NCBI GenBank assembly: GCA_002110485.1
Contig: MOWL01000067.1
Location: forward strand, 1 to 64,000
Direction: 5' to 3'
DNA length: 64,000 nucleotides
From: Emergomyces orientalis
Taxonomy: Eukaryota; Ascomycota; Eurotiomycetes; Onygenales; Ajellomycetaceae
Below are positions 1 through 9,330 of this stretch, piece after piece (within the stretch, counting starts at the first letter, position 1; the number at the start of each line of letters is the position of its first letter). The translations under genes were made by a program, and so were the position numbers. The notes under the pieces were generated by a model. It did not search any database, had not been told where the DNA came from, and was given only the letters and a program-made list of their open reading frames with translations.

Positions 1-59
1 CTCGATCGCGCGGTCCAGTCGTTGCGACATTATACAAGCGAAAAGCCGATAAGATTCAA

Positions 60-427
60 CCTCTCGATGTGCCAACTACAGGTGGCGGGATTCCCGGGAA
101 CAGATAAGTGGAGAGAAATTCGCCAACAATGGTTCAAAGAAATGTGATTCCGGAGCAGGATCCGCTTCGCCCTACGATCATTTCATTACCCCGTTTCTCC
201 GATTGCCGCGAGGTTCGCGACTCACAGAGGAAAGGATCAAGAATCTGCGGATCGGATCGATGCTCACCCCACAGGAACGCGAACTTTTGATTGAGATTCT
301 GCTTAGAGAGAAAAAGCCCTCGCGTGGAGTTTTAAGGATTGCGGAACGCTTGCAAAAGAAGTCTCTCCACCTGTCAAGATTCGCGTTGCTCCGCATAAAG
401 CATGGCAAGCGGCAGGATTTCCTATTC
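60..427 (+). pseudogene. Frame-broken N-terminal part of pol (before RT core)
   Basis: Aligning this stretch with the inverted copy (12,540-12,160, - strand), which is one continuous frame apart from TGA stops, shows that element 1 lacks about seven bases here. There are single-base losses near 140, 168, 208, 308 and 427, and two bases near 198. The frame therefore jumps repeatedly before settling into the long pol frame. All indels seen between the two pol copies crowd into this first 430 bp. They may be real decay or poor sequence quality near a contig edge. Confidence 0.7.
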
Positions 428-3290
428 TCGAAAGCTCGTCCCTACAATCATCAATATGCTTCGCGAACGCGTTGATTCTGGAGTTTATGAACATTGCCAT
501 GGTCCGTATCGAAATAAGTGGTTCCTCGTCAAGAAGAAAGAAGCTGGGAAATATCGCATTGTCAACGCGTGCATGGACATGAACGCTGTCACTATTCGCG
601 ATGCGTATATTCCACCTAGTGCGGACGCGTTTGCTGAGGATTTCGCGGGAATGAAGATAACGAGCATGATGGATTTCTTTTCTGGATATGATCAAGTTCC
701 TTTACACGAAGACAGCCGAGATATGACAGCTTTCCTTACCCCGATCGGGTTGCTTCGTCAGACAGCACTGCCACAAGGCGCGACGAATTCTATTGCGCAG
801 TTCTGCCGAATCATGGCACGCATTCTTCGATCGAACATACCGCATCAAGCAGACAATTTTATGGATGATATTGGTGTGAAAGGCCCGCGGACGCGTTACA
901 ATGATGAAGAAGTGATGCCAGGTATTCGGAAATTTGTCCTGGAGCATCTGCAAAACTTAGATGCCACCCTCATCAGCATAGAACTCGCGGACACGTGTAT
1001 CCAGGTTGGAAAGTCAGAATTCGCCTGCTCCGGTATGGTTCTAGTCGGATATGTTGTGGATGCTGACGGCAGGCGCCCCGAAGCTGCGAAAATCGTCAAA
1101 ATCGTTGAGTGGCCGGATCCGACAGATGTCACGGGTGCCCGAGCTTTCTTAGGTGTTTGCGTTTACTATAGAATATGGATTCCGAATTTCGCTATCATTT
1201 CTATACCTATCTATATTCTATTCAAGAAGAACATTCCTTTTACCTGGGGTCTTGAACAAGTGAATGCAATGGCAATTTTGAAGAATGCCCTGACAACTGC
1301 CCCTGCACTTTGCTGCATTGATTATTCTGAAGATGCCGGTGATATCGTGATGGCCACGGATGCCTGTCTTGAAGGATGGGGTGGAACGCTCAGCCAACGG
1401 GATAAATTGAATGGAAAGCTACACCCTTGCCGATATGAGAGCGGAATCTGGAGCCCCGCCGAAGCAAAATATGATGCAGGAAAGCGAGAATGCCGCGCTG
1501 TGCTCAAGATGCTAAAGAAATGCCGTTATTACCTGTATGGCGTTCACTTTATTCTGGAAACCGACGCGAAGACTCTAGTGGCACAGCTCAATCGATCTGC
1601 CACTGACCTGCCTGGTGCTCTCGTTACTGGCTGGCTTGCCTGGATTCGGATGTTTGATTTCGAAGTTCGACATGTGCCTGGTCGGAAGCATACTGCTGCA
1701 GATGGGCTATCTCGTCGACCTCCTGCTGAGGGTGAGGTTCCTGAGGATCAAGATATCGATGATTTCATAGATGCAGAACTCAACTATATTAGTGTTGCAT
1801 CTTTGACGGTTCCTGATTTCGATGTCAGCGGCGTGGATGCTTCCGAGTCATCGGGTGTGCGTGTTCTTTCGCCTGATTATTCTGATCGCAGCGAATCAAT
1901 TGCGAGGTTTCTCACCACCATGAAGCGGCCGGATGATATACCACGTTCCGTCTTTTCTAAATGGCGCAAGCATGCACTTCGATATATCGTCCAAGGTCAA
2001 CATCTATTCCGACGATCAGGCAAGGGAATTCCTCTGAGACGCGTGGTTGATAACTCATCTGAGCAAAAGGATATCGTTGCTCGGATGCATGATGAATCTG
2101 GTCATAAGGGCCGCGAGGCCACAAACCACAAGATCACGCAGCGATATTGGTGGGAAGGTATCTGGAAAGCCGTCAAGAATTATTGCAAAAGCTGCACAGT
2201 GTGCCAGCTGAGGGATGGCGCTCGCTTGGAAGAACCACTATATCCAACAAGCCGCAATTATCTATGGGACAAGTGGTGTATCGATGTTGTCAAGTTTCCG
2301 AAGAACCGAGGCAAGCGATGTGCTGTTATTGCTCGGAATGATCTCACTGGCTGGGTGGAAGGCCGCCCTCTCGCTCGTGGAACAGCTGAGAACGTGGCGC
2401 AATTCATCTATGAGAATATCATTTGCCGACACGGCTGCTTTCGGGAATTAGTGTGTGATGGCGGGCCGGAGAATCAAAAATGGACTAAGATTCTCACCGC
2501 CAAATATCGTGTTAATCAAATAACCATCTCACCATACAATGCGAAGGCTAATGGCATGGTCGAACGCGGTCACCGCCCGATATCCGATGCGCTTTCAAAG
2601 CTAGCTGCAGATGGAAGAAGCTGGGTTAATCATTTCCATTCTGCGCTATGGGCAGATCGCGTCACCATTCGGCAATCTACTGGTGAAACCCCGTTCCGCC
2701 TGCAATATGGCTACGATGCTATCCTTCCAATAGAGCTTGACGTTCCAACTTGGCAAACACTTCCCTGGCAGACAGTGCAATCCCGTGCTGATTTGATATA
2801 TATGCGTATTCGACAATTGGAAAAGAGAGATGAAGATCTGGAGGAGGCCGCTCATCACCTGCGCCGTGCGAGAGAGAAGAACCGAGATCTATTTGATGAA
2901 ACTAAGCAATTAGTCCGAGAACCATTGCAGATAAGTGATTTGGTGCTTTTGCATGATACCAAGCTAGAAACGTCCTATTCTGCCAAGCTCAACTTCCGAT
3001 GGCTGGGCCCGTATCGAATCCGAGAAGCAAACCATGAGAAAGGGACCTATCATCTGGAAGAGCTGGATGGTTCGCCGTTTCGAAATACTACTGCAGGTAA
3101 TAGGTTAAAAAGGTTCTATCTCCGAGACAATCAAATGCCGGTTGCAGAGAATAATATCAATGAAGCAAATGATATTGAAGAGGAAGAGGTGGATATGCAA
3201 GATACTGATAAGAAGAATTCTTTGAGGGGGGGTCAGGATGACTTGCAGTCATGGATCCCTCATGGTAAGGAGTTTGCAGTCATTATCTGA
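402..3290 (+). CDS. Gypsy pol: reverse transcriptase-RNase H-integrase
   Basis: This is a 962-codon open frame. The RT core comes first, with catalytic Asp91 in DFFSGYD and the FMDD box at residues 153-156. The Ty3-type RNase H follows (TDACLEGWGG near 320, then GKRECRAV and LETDAKTL). Next is the integrase with a zinc-binding HHCC region near residues 570-605 (HDESGHKG, CKSCTVC) and a complete DDE core (WCIDVVK, CDGGPEN, GMVERGH). The C-terminus carries the GPY/F module (RWLGPYRI) and an acidic tail. The ATG at 402 is only the first ATG in this frame. The real polyprotein would be read through from gag and protease upstream, and a one-base loss near 427 separates it from that frame. It copies element RNA into DNA and inserts it into the genome. 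All catalytic motifs are intact, in contrast to element 2. Confidence 0.9.
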   Translation: MASGRISYSRKLVPTIINMLRERVDSGVYEHCHGPYRNKWFLVKKKEAGKYRIVNACMDMNAVTIRDAYIPPSADAFAEDFAGMKITSMMDFFSGYDQVPLHEDSRDMTAFLTPIGLLRQTALPQGATNSIAQFCRIMARILRSNIPHQADNFMDDIGVKGPRTRYNDEEVMPGIRKFVLEHLQNLDATLISIELADTCIQVGKSEFACSGMVLVGYVVDADGRRPEAAKIVKIVEWPDPTDVTGARAFLGVCVYYRIWIPNFAIISIPIYILFKKNIPFTWGLEQVNAMAILKNALTTAPALCCIDYSEDAGDIVMATDACLEGWGGTLSQRDKLNGKLHPCRYESGIWSPAEAKYDAGKRECRAVLKMLKKCRYYLYGVHFILETDAKTLVAQLNRSATDLPGALVTGWLAWIRMFDFEVRHVPGRKHTAADGLSRRPPAEGEVPEDQDIDDFIDAELNYISVASLTVPDFDVSGVDASESSGVRVLSPDYSDRSESIARFLTTMKRPDDIPRSVFSKWRKHALRYIVQGQHLFRRSGKGIPLRRVVDNSSEQKDIVARMHDESGHKGREATNHKITQRYWWEGIWKAVKNYCKSCTVCQLRDGARLEEPLYPTSRNYLWDKWCIDVVKFPKNRGKRCAVIARNDLTGWVEGRPLARGTAENVAQFIYENIICRHGCFRELVCDGGPENQKWTKILTAKYRVNQITISPYNAKANGMVERGHRPISDALSKLAADGRSWVNHFHSALWADRVTIRQSTGETPFRLQYGYDAILPIELDVPTWQTLPWQTVQSRADLIYMRIRQLEKRDEDLEEAAHHLRRAREKNRDLFDETKQLVREPLQISDLVLLHDTKLETSYSAKLNFRWLGPYRIREANHEKGTYHLEELDGSPFRNTTAGNRLKRFYLRDNQMPVAENNINEANDIEEEEVDMQDTDKKNSLRGGQDDLQSWIPHGKEFAVII

Positions 3291-3710
3291 CTGCTGTTTT
3301 TCTTTGTATAATGATTTCCTTGTTGTTGTTTTCTTCATTCAAGTTGCTGTTTTCTTAGTCTCTATTTTTCATGATTCTGCTTCTTTCTTGCATGTTTTTC
3401 ATGCATCATATCAGTTCCTTCTAATTTTAATCTCTTGATATTGTCTTTTCTTTGTTTTGTTTACTTTCTCTTTGATATTCAATTCTCTGGGTCAGATTGA
3501 AGCTGGCAGTGAATTTTATGAACTGCTGTCACCCTCGCTGCATGTTGACTGCTTTTCACATTATCTTCCAAAATTCACCTTGAGGAAGTATTATATTATT
3601 GACCTGCTCTGCCCAGATAATCATTTTTCTTTTTCAAATTGGCATTCAAGTCTCTTTTTCTATTTTTAATTCATTGATTTTTCCCTATATTTCCTTATTT
3701 CATTACAAAG
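3291..3710 (+). other. Spacer between pol and third ORF
   Basis: This is a T-rich 420-bp stretch on the + strand with no convincing coding frame. It is shared with element 2 (about 8872-9330, - strand). It separates pol from the third ORF and could hold a leader, splice acceptor or promoter for that ORF, but I see no definite signal. Confidence 0.6.
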
Positions 3711-4895
3711 ATGTCGAACCCCTCTAGCCAACACACTCTGGTACCGAGACCAGCGAGCCAGCTCGCTCTTGTGACATATGATAACCATGTTTTTCATACG
3801 GCGATGGAGCTGCAAGCTTATGTCAATTCTCTGGGTCAGAATCCGCAGGTTCGCTACCAAGCACAATGTGAGATCGGTAATCTACTCATGGGGCGCCATG
3901 AGGCGGCTCAAGATGAGGTTGCCGCATTCTATGAGTGGATGAGAAATGATGGATCCTGGCGCCAGGTGGTGGCCCAGCAAGCATTTGATAACCAGACGGC
4001 GGAGCTTCAACGAGTTGCTGCTCAGGTAGCTGAACGGCGCGATCGCTGCGCCATAGCATATACTACATGCACCAGGATGTGGGGAAAAGTTCGCGTGGAT
4101 TCGTTCTGGCATATCATGACTTCAGAGCGGATGCAACGCGCCTGTCAAACCCTGGCCCTACATCACGAATATGCTTCTGCAATCGGCCGGATCAATCAAG
4201 CAATGTGGGCTCGCATCACTCAGCCACCTCGACGAGGAGTTAAGCGATATAAGACGATCATGTTGGCAGATATCGAAGCAGCGGCCGATTCCAATTTTAT
4301 TGGCCAAGAGATCACACAAGGAAATCTTCAAGCTGCAGGTCTTATCTTTGGTCCTGGCGGAATTCTCACTGAAGATTCTATGACAGTTGCTTCACCCCAG
4401 CCTCAAGAACGTGTCCTATCCCCTCCCGATCAACATATGACTGGCCAGTCTCCTCTACCTTCTCCCCGTGTGTTGAACGTGATACGCCCCAGTGCACCCT
4501 CGCTTGGATCTCCTCAAGGTTCTATACATAGTCCTCCTGTGCGTACTTCTCGCCGCGTCTCCAGCCAATCCTTGCTTTCGGACGTCAGCAGCCTGTCTGC
4601 AGCCTTGTCAGACACCCATCTTGCTGAACTTCTCAGCCCTGACCAAGTTGCGGAATTTGAGAATATGGGGGTTGATCAAGATAGCCCTGCTTTGGTAGAG
4701 GCAACTGACAAGCAGCATACAACAGTGAACAGAGGATGCCGGTGTTCTCCCTATGTCCCTGTGGATGTGAAAGCGCAGCTTAGAGATGCAAAGAAGATAT
4801 TCTCTTCAACGGCAAGGGCAGTTCGCCGCAAGAATACATTGAGGAGTGGCGCAAGAGAGCGGTCACCGAAGGGATCCGGTGTTTCGAGATCATGA
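3711..4895 (+). pseudogene. Third ORF of element 1, truncated by internal deletion
   Basis: This is a 394-codon frame starting with ATG in good context after an A-rich leader. The first 362 or so residues are hydrophilic and helix-rich, then Ser/Pro-rich. I recognise no domain, signal peptide or membrane span, so the ORF does not look like an envelope gene despite its position. At 4794-4799 (AAGATA) the sequence jumps 1,291 bp relative to element 2 and changes frame, leaving a short Arg/Ser-rich tail that is out of frame with the homologous sequence. The lost part is the dioxygenase-like domain kept, with stops, in element 2. Remnants of the ORF's 3' end continue to about 5050. Confidence 0.8.
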
Positions 4896-5050
4896 TGGCT
4901 ACAGAGGAGGAATTATTTGGAGAACGTAGCTGTTTCTATTGTCTGAAGAGGAACATCCCCCTCGCCTCAATTGAGGGAGATCGCGCTGTCGCCGAGGGCG
5001 AGGCTATGCAGATTCCGGTGCATGGCCGCGAGAATGCGCCCGCCGAATAG

Positions 5051-5360
5051 CCGCAGCCATCAGCCAATCATGTTTTCCCGGCCCCGGGCCGTCAAAAGAT
5101 TGACCAATCACGATCGCGCTGTTGCCAATTTGCCGCATCTTGCCACTGTCGCTGTGTTGATCACATTCTGCTTACTTGTTTCCCTGTTTTCTCTTGTTCT
5201 TGCTTGTCTTTCTTTTCTCTGCTGTTCACTTTTTCTTTCTCTTTTCTATATTCTTTTATTGATTGTCTTTCATTTTCTTGATTCTTGATTGATTCTTTCC
5301 TGCAATTCCTTGTTTTCATTCATTCGGATCGCATTCTTACTTGCCGGGTCGGCAAGCTAT
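5051..5360 (+). other. Element 1 3' untranslated region
   Basis: This non-coding stretch lies between the end of the third-ORF remnant and the polypurine tract. It is mirrored at 5939-6245. It is T-rich around 5160-5300 on this strand. I see no gene in it. Confidence 0.6.
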
Positions 5361-5374
5361 AGGGGGGGGAGATG
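5361..5374 (+). other. Polypurine tract of element 1
   Basis: The run AGGGGGGGAGATG sits directly before the LTR start TGTGGTGGGG. This is the expected plus-strand priming site of an LTR retrotransposon. The corresponding tract of element 2 (5921-5937, - strand) is partly mutated. Confidence 0.8.
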
Positions 5375-5722
5375 TGTGGTGGGGAATCTCGGCGTGGTAT
5401 TACTTTTCGCCGAGACCGCCTCATATATTTGTTTGGCATGGCTGCCTCATATTCCCATTATCCTTTGACACACGTGTGGATTCGGCGAAGATTGATTGTA
5501 CGCAGAGCAGTGAGATTGCTCCTTTTTGATTGTGTGATTTGATATGTGATTGATTGCTTGTTCTTCTTCTATATTTGAATCTCCTACGTGTTCTTTTGTA
5601 TTGCTATTTGGATAGCTCGTTGAATAGAATATTGTATACACGGCGAACTTACCAACCTCCTTACGATCCCGCTGCTCCTGCCCACGTGCCGCCAAAAGCG
5701 CACAACCCCTTATTCCACTTCA
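5375..5722 (+). repeat. 3' LTR of element 1 (348 bp, complete)
   Basis: It starts TGTGGTGGGG and ends CCACTTCA, so it has the TG..CA ends of an LTR. It has exactly the same length as the 5' LTR of element 2. By eye the two differ at 11 positions, all G-to-A or C-to-T in element 2. Confidence 0.93.
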
Positions 5723-5920
5723 ATAGAAGAAGAACAAGCAATCAATCACATATTAAATCACATAATCAAAAAGGAGCAATCTCACTGCTCTGTGTACAAT
5801 CAATCTTCGCCGAATCCACACGTGTGTCAAAGGATAATGGGAATATGAGGCAGCCATGCCAAACAAATATATGAGGCGGTCTCAGTGAAAAGTAATACCA
5901 TGCTGAGATTCTTCACCACA
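5723..5920 (-). repeat. 3' LTR of element 2, truncated (198 of 348 bp)
   Basis: It begins abruptly inside the LTR (ATAGAAGAAG) next to the CA end of element 1. The outer 150 bp are missing and should lie left of element 1's 5' LTR, outside the window. Its inner end is TTCACCACA. It carries its own C-to-T/G-to-A changes, at different sites from the 5' LTR. Confidence 0.88.
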
Positions 5921-5937
5921 CATCTCCCCTCTCTATA
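5921..5937 (-). other. Polypurine tract of element 2
   Basis: This purine-rich stretch on the - strand (TAGAGAGGGGAGATG) directly precedes the 3' LTR. It has lost part of the G-run seen in element 1. Confidence 0.6.
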
Positions 5938-6244
5938 GCTTGCTGACCTGGCAAGTAAGAATGCGATCCGAATGAATGAAAACAAGAAATTGCAGGAAAG
6001 AATCAATCAAGAATCAAGAAAATGAAAGACAATCAATAAAAGAATATAGAAAAGAGAAAGAAAAAGTGAACAGCAGAGAAAAAAAAGACAAGCAAGAACA
6101 AGAGAAAACAGAGAAACAAGTAAACAGAATGTGATCAACACAGTGACAGTGGCAAGATGCAGCAAATTGGCAACAGCGCGATCGTGATTGGTCAATCTTT
6201 TGATGGCCCGGGGCCGGGAAAACATGATTGGCTGATGACTGTGG

Positions 6245-8871
6245 CTATTCAGCGGGCGCATTCTCGCGGCCATGCGCCGGAATCTGCATAGTCTTGCCCT
6301 CGGCGACAGCGCGATCTCCCTCAATTGAGGCAAGGGGGATGTTCCTCTTCAGATAATAGAAACAGCTACATTCTCCAAATAATTCCTTCTCTGTAGTCAT
6401 CATGATCTCAAAACACTGGATCTCTTTGGTGACTGCTCTCTTGCGCCACTCCTCAATGTATTCTTGCAGTGAACTGCCCTTGCTGTTGAAGAGAATATCT
6501 TGCTCATGCCTGATCATAGAGTCATCCCACTTCTGTCGACCCACCAGAGCATCCGAAATCGCTCCAAGACCCGTGACTGAAACAGCAGCAGGGTACCGAT
6601 ATGGAATACTTCCATATAATACCGAAAGGCCAGAGGGTGTTGACGGCCCGGCAATCAAATTGTGATGTGCTCGGGAGAGCTGCTCTCACGATCTGCTTTC
6701 AGAGACTTCAAGAGAGTGCCTGTCATTCTGAATTCCAACATACCACGGCAGCATTGTCTTGCATTCCTTAGTAGCAGGCCCGGTGCTTCCATGAGGAAGA
6801 TGCGGCATGGTTATTCGAGCATTGCCTTGCTTGCATGGGACAGTCATCCACTGCGTTCTGAAGTTGTTGAGATCCTTGTTGATGAGCATCTCAGATGTCA
6901 TCTCTTGAACAATTTCATCATTCAGGAGATTGCAAGCACGCAGGTGTCTGTTTCATTCTTGAATATTTTGATGCATTTCCAGGACTATGATGGTGCAATT
7001 CCTCCCATCTTCATCGCTGAAAGAGACTGATCCCTGAATCATATTCACTCCATGATTTTCCTCCGCCAGGCGTTTAATATTGACATCAATATGGCGGAAG
7101 TAAGTGCTATCCCCAGACAAGGCATATTTTGCATAATAGGGATAGGAAATCAGGTGCGTGCAATGATCGGGGCGGAGAGCAACATACCACACATAATACA
7201 GTGAATCTTGATGGATGATCTGTTGAACAATCCCGTGCAACATTGTTCAGAGTCACTTTCAGGTCTTCTTATCTTTTCACTGATGGAACCTGTACATGCT
7301 CCATTCGACTGTGGCAACCTTCGTCAGGGTGTTGTAATTATTGTTGACCCCTGCCGCCTTCATCGCGTTCATCCATCTAAATATTAGCAGGATGACAGAA
7401 CCATCCTTCTTCCATTGCTGAAAAGCTGCACTGGAATTGAAATCAAGAAAAGCAAGTCAGGCCAGTGTTTGTTCCCAATTTGATGATGTAACCGGCGGTA
7501 GGCGATTATGGCACATTCAATATACCTGTAGCATATCTTCGGGGCGAGGAGGTCGGCGATCAAGGTGGAAGAAATGATATGTGTCATCAGCAGCTCGCAT
7601 CTGCTCAAGATTCTGGTGATTATTCACCACAAGCCTGATTCTCTTTATCAGCCCCGCATGGTCAAGATCACGTGTAAGGAGTTCAATCTTGCTGCCGAGA
7701 TTTACTGAATGCAGATAGCATATAGTCAAGCCTTGTTGTGGAAGCCTGGCTATCTTGTTCAGAAGATGCACCAGCTGACATTCTTCTATCTTCTTTGCAT
7801 CTCTAAGCTGCGCTTTCACATTCACAGAGACATAGAGAACCGGCATCCTCTGTTCACTGTTGTATGCTGCTTGTCAGTTGCCTCTACCAAAGCAGGGCTA
7901 TCTTGATCAACCCCCATATTCTCAAATTCTGCAACTTGGTCAGGGCTGAGAAGTTCAGCAAGATGGGTGTCTGACAAGGCTGCAGACAGGCTGCTGACGT
8001 CCGAAAGCAAGGATTGGCCGGAGACGCGGCGAGAAGTACGCACAGGAGGACTATGTATAGAACCTTGAGGAGATTCAAGCGAGGGTGCACTGGGGCGTAT
8101 CATGTTCAACACACGGGGAGAAGGTAGAGGAGACTGGCCAGTCATATGTTGATCGGGAGGGGATAGGACATGTTCTTGAGGCTGGGGTGAAGCAACTGTC
8201 ATAGAATCTTCAGTGAGAATTCCGCCAGGATCAAAGATAAGATCTGCAGCTTGAAGATTTCCTTGTGTGATCTCTTGGCCAATAAAATTGGAATCAGCCG
8301 CTGCTTTGATATCTGCCAACATGATCATCTTATATCGCTTAACTCCTCGTCGAGGTGGCTGAGTGATGCGAGCCCACATTGCTTGATTGATCCGGCCGAT
8401 TGCAGAAGCATATTCGTGATGTAGGGCCAGGGTTTGACAGGCGCGTTGCATCCACTCTGAAGTCATGATATGCCAGAACGAATCCACGCGAACTTTTCCC
8501 CACATCCTGGTGCATGTAGTATATGCTATGGCGCAGCAATCGCGCCGTTCAGCTACCTGAGCAGCAACTCGTTGAAGCTCCGCCGTCTGGTTATCAAATG
8601 CTTGCTGGGCCACCATCTGGCGCCAGGATCCATCATTTCTCATCCACTCATAGAATGCGGCAACCTCATCTTGAGCCGCCTCATGGCGCCTCATGAGTAG
8701 ATTACCGAAATCACATTGTGCTTGGTAGCGAACCTGCGGATTCTGACTCAGAGAATTGACATAAGCTTGCAGCTCCATCGCCGTATGAAAAACATGGTTA
8801 TCATATGTCACAAGAGTGAGCTGGCTCGCTGGTCTCAGTACCAGAGTGTGTTGACTAGAGGGGTTCGACAT
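6245..8871 (-). pseudogene. Third ORF of gypsy element: N-terminal region plus dioxygenase-like domain (decayed)
   Basis: It starts at 8871 with the same protein as 3711 (+). The first 340 or so codons are open, a 4-bp loss near 7830 shifts the frame, and the rest (7846 to 6245) is one frame broken by eight stops, all TGA. The C-terminal half shows a double-stranded beta-helix oxygenase pattern: FRHID at 7085-7096 (an HxD iron motif), a strand ending in IIVLEMHQ near 6990 (the position of the VPGSH segment in phytanoyl-CoA hydroxylases), and PHGST with the distal His at 6791-6793, about 100 residues after HxD. The expected 2-oxoglutarate-binding Arg position reads Cys (6761-6763, TGC), one C-to-T step from CGC. 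Conserved tracts such as LVGRQKWDD follow. Identification as a Fe(II)/2-oxoglutarate dioxygenase is inferred from motifs. Substrate is unknown; DNA or RNA bases are a possibility because of the element context. Confidence 0.6.
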
Positions 8872-9330
8872 CTTTGTAATGAAATAAGGAAATATAGGGA
8901 AAAATCAATGAATTAAAAATAGAAAAAGAGACTTGAATGCCAATTTGAAAAAGAAAAATGATTATCTGAGCAGAGCAGGTCAATAATATAATACTTTCTC
9001 AAGGTGAATTTTGGAAGATAATGTGAAAAGCAGTCAACATGCAGCAAGAGTGACAGCAGTTCATAAAATTCACTGCCAGCTTCAATCTGACCCAGAGAAT
9101 TGAATATCAAAGAGAAAGTAAACAAAACAAAGAAAAGACAATATCAAGAGATTAAAATTAGAAGGAACTGATATGATGCATGAAAAACATGCAAGAAAGA
9201 AGCAGAATCATGAAAAATAGAGACTAAGAAAACAGCAACTTGAATGAAGAAAACAACAACAAGGAAATCATTATACAAAGAAAAACAGCAGTCAGATAAT
9301 GACTGTAAACTTCTTATCATGAGAGATTCA

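Larger units (their letters stand above)
1..5722 (+). mobile_element. Ty3/gypsy LTR retrotransposon, element 1 (5' part outside window)
   Basis: This is the downstream part of a gypsy-type element: the end of the pre-RT region, then RT-RNase H-integrase, a spacer, a shortened third ORF, a polypurine tract (5361-5374) and a complete 3' LTR (5375-5722). Gene order RT-RNH-IN places it in Ty3/gypsy (Metaviridae-like). Its 3' LTR ends exactly where an inverted, truncated copy of the same LTR begins at 5723, so element 1 inserted into the 3' LTR of element 2. By comparison with element 2, its gag, protease and 5' LTR should lie about 5 kb beyond the left edge. It is much less mutated than element 2 and is therefore the younger insertion. 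No chromodomain is visible after the integrase. Confidence 0.93.

Noticed and set aside
2930..3290. Chromodomain at the end of the integrase
   Set aside because: Only the GPY/F module and an acidic tail are visible; no aromatic-cage chromodomain pattern.
3711..4895. Third ORF as a retroviral-type envelope gene
   Set aside because: Position fits, but there is no signal peptide, membrane span or furin-like site, and the downstream half reads as an oxygenase-like domain.
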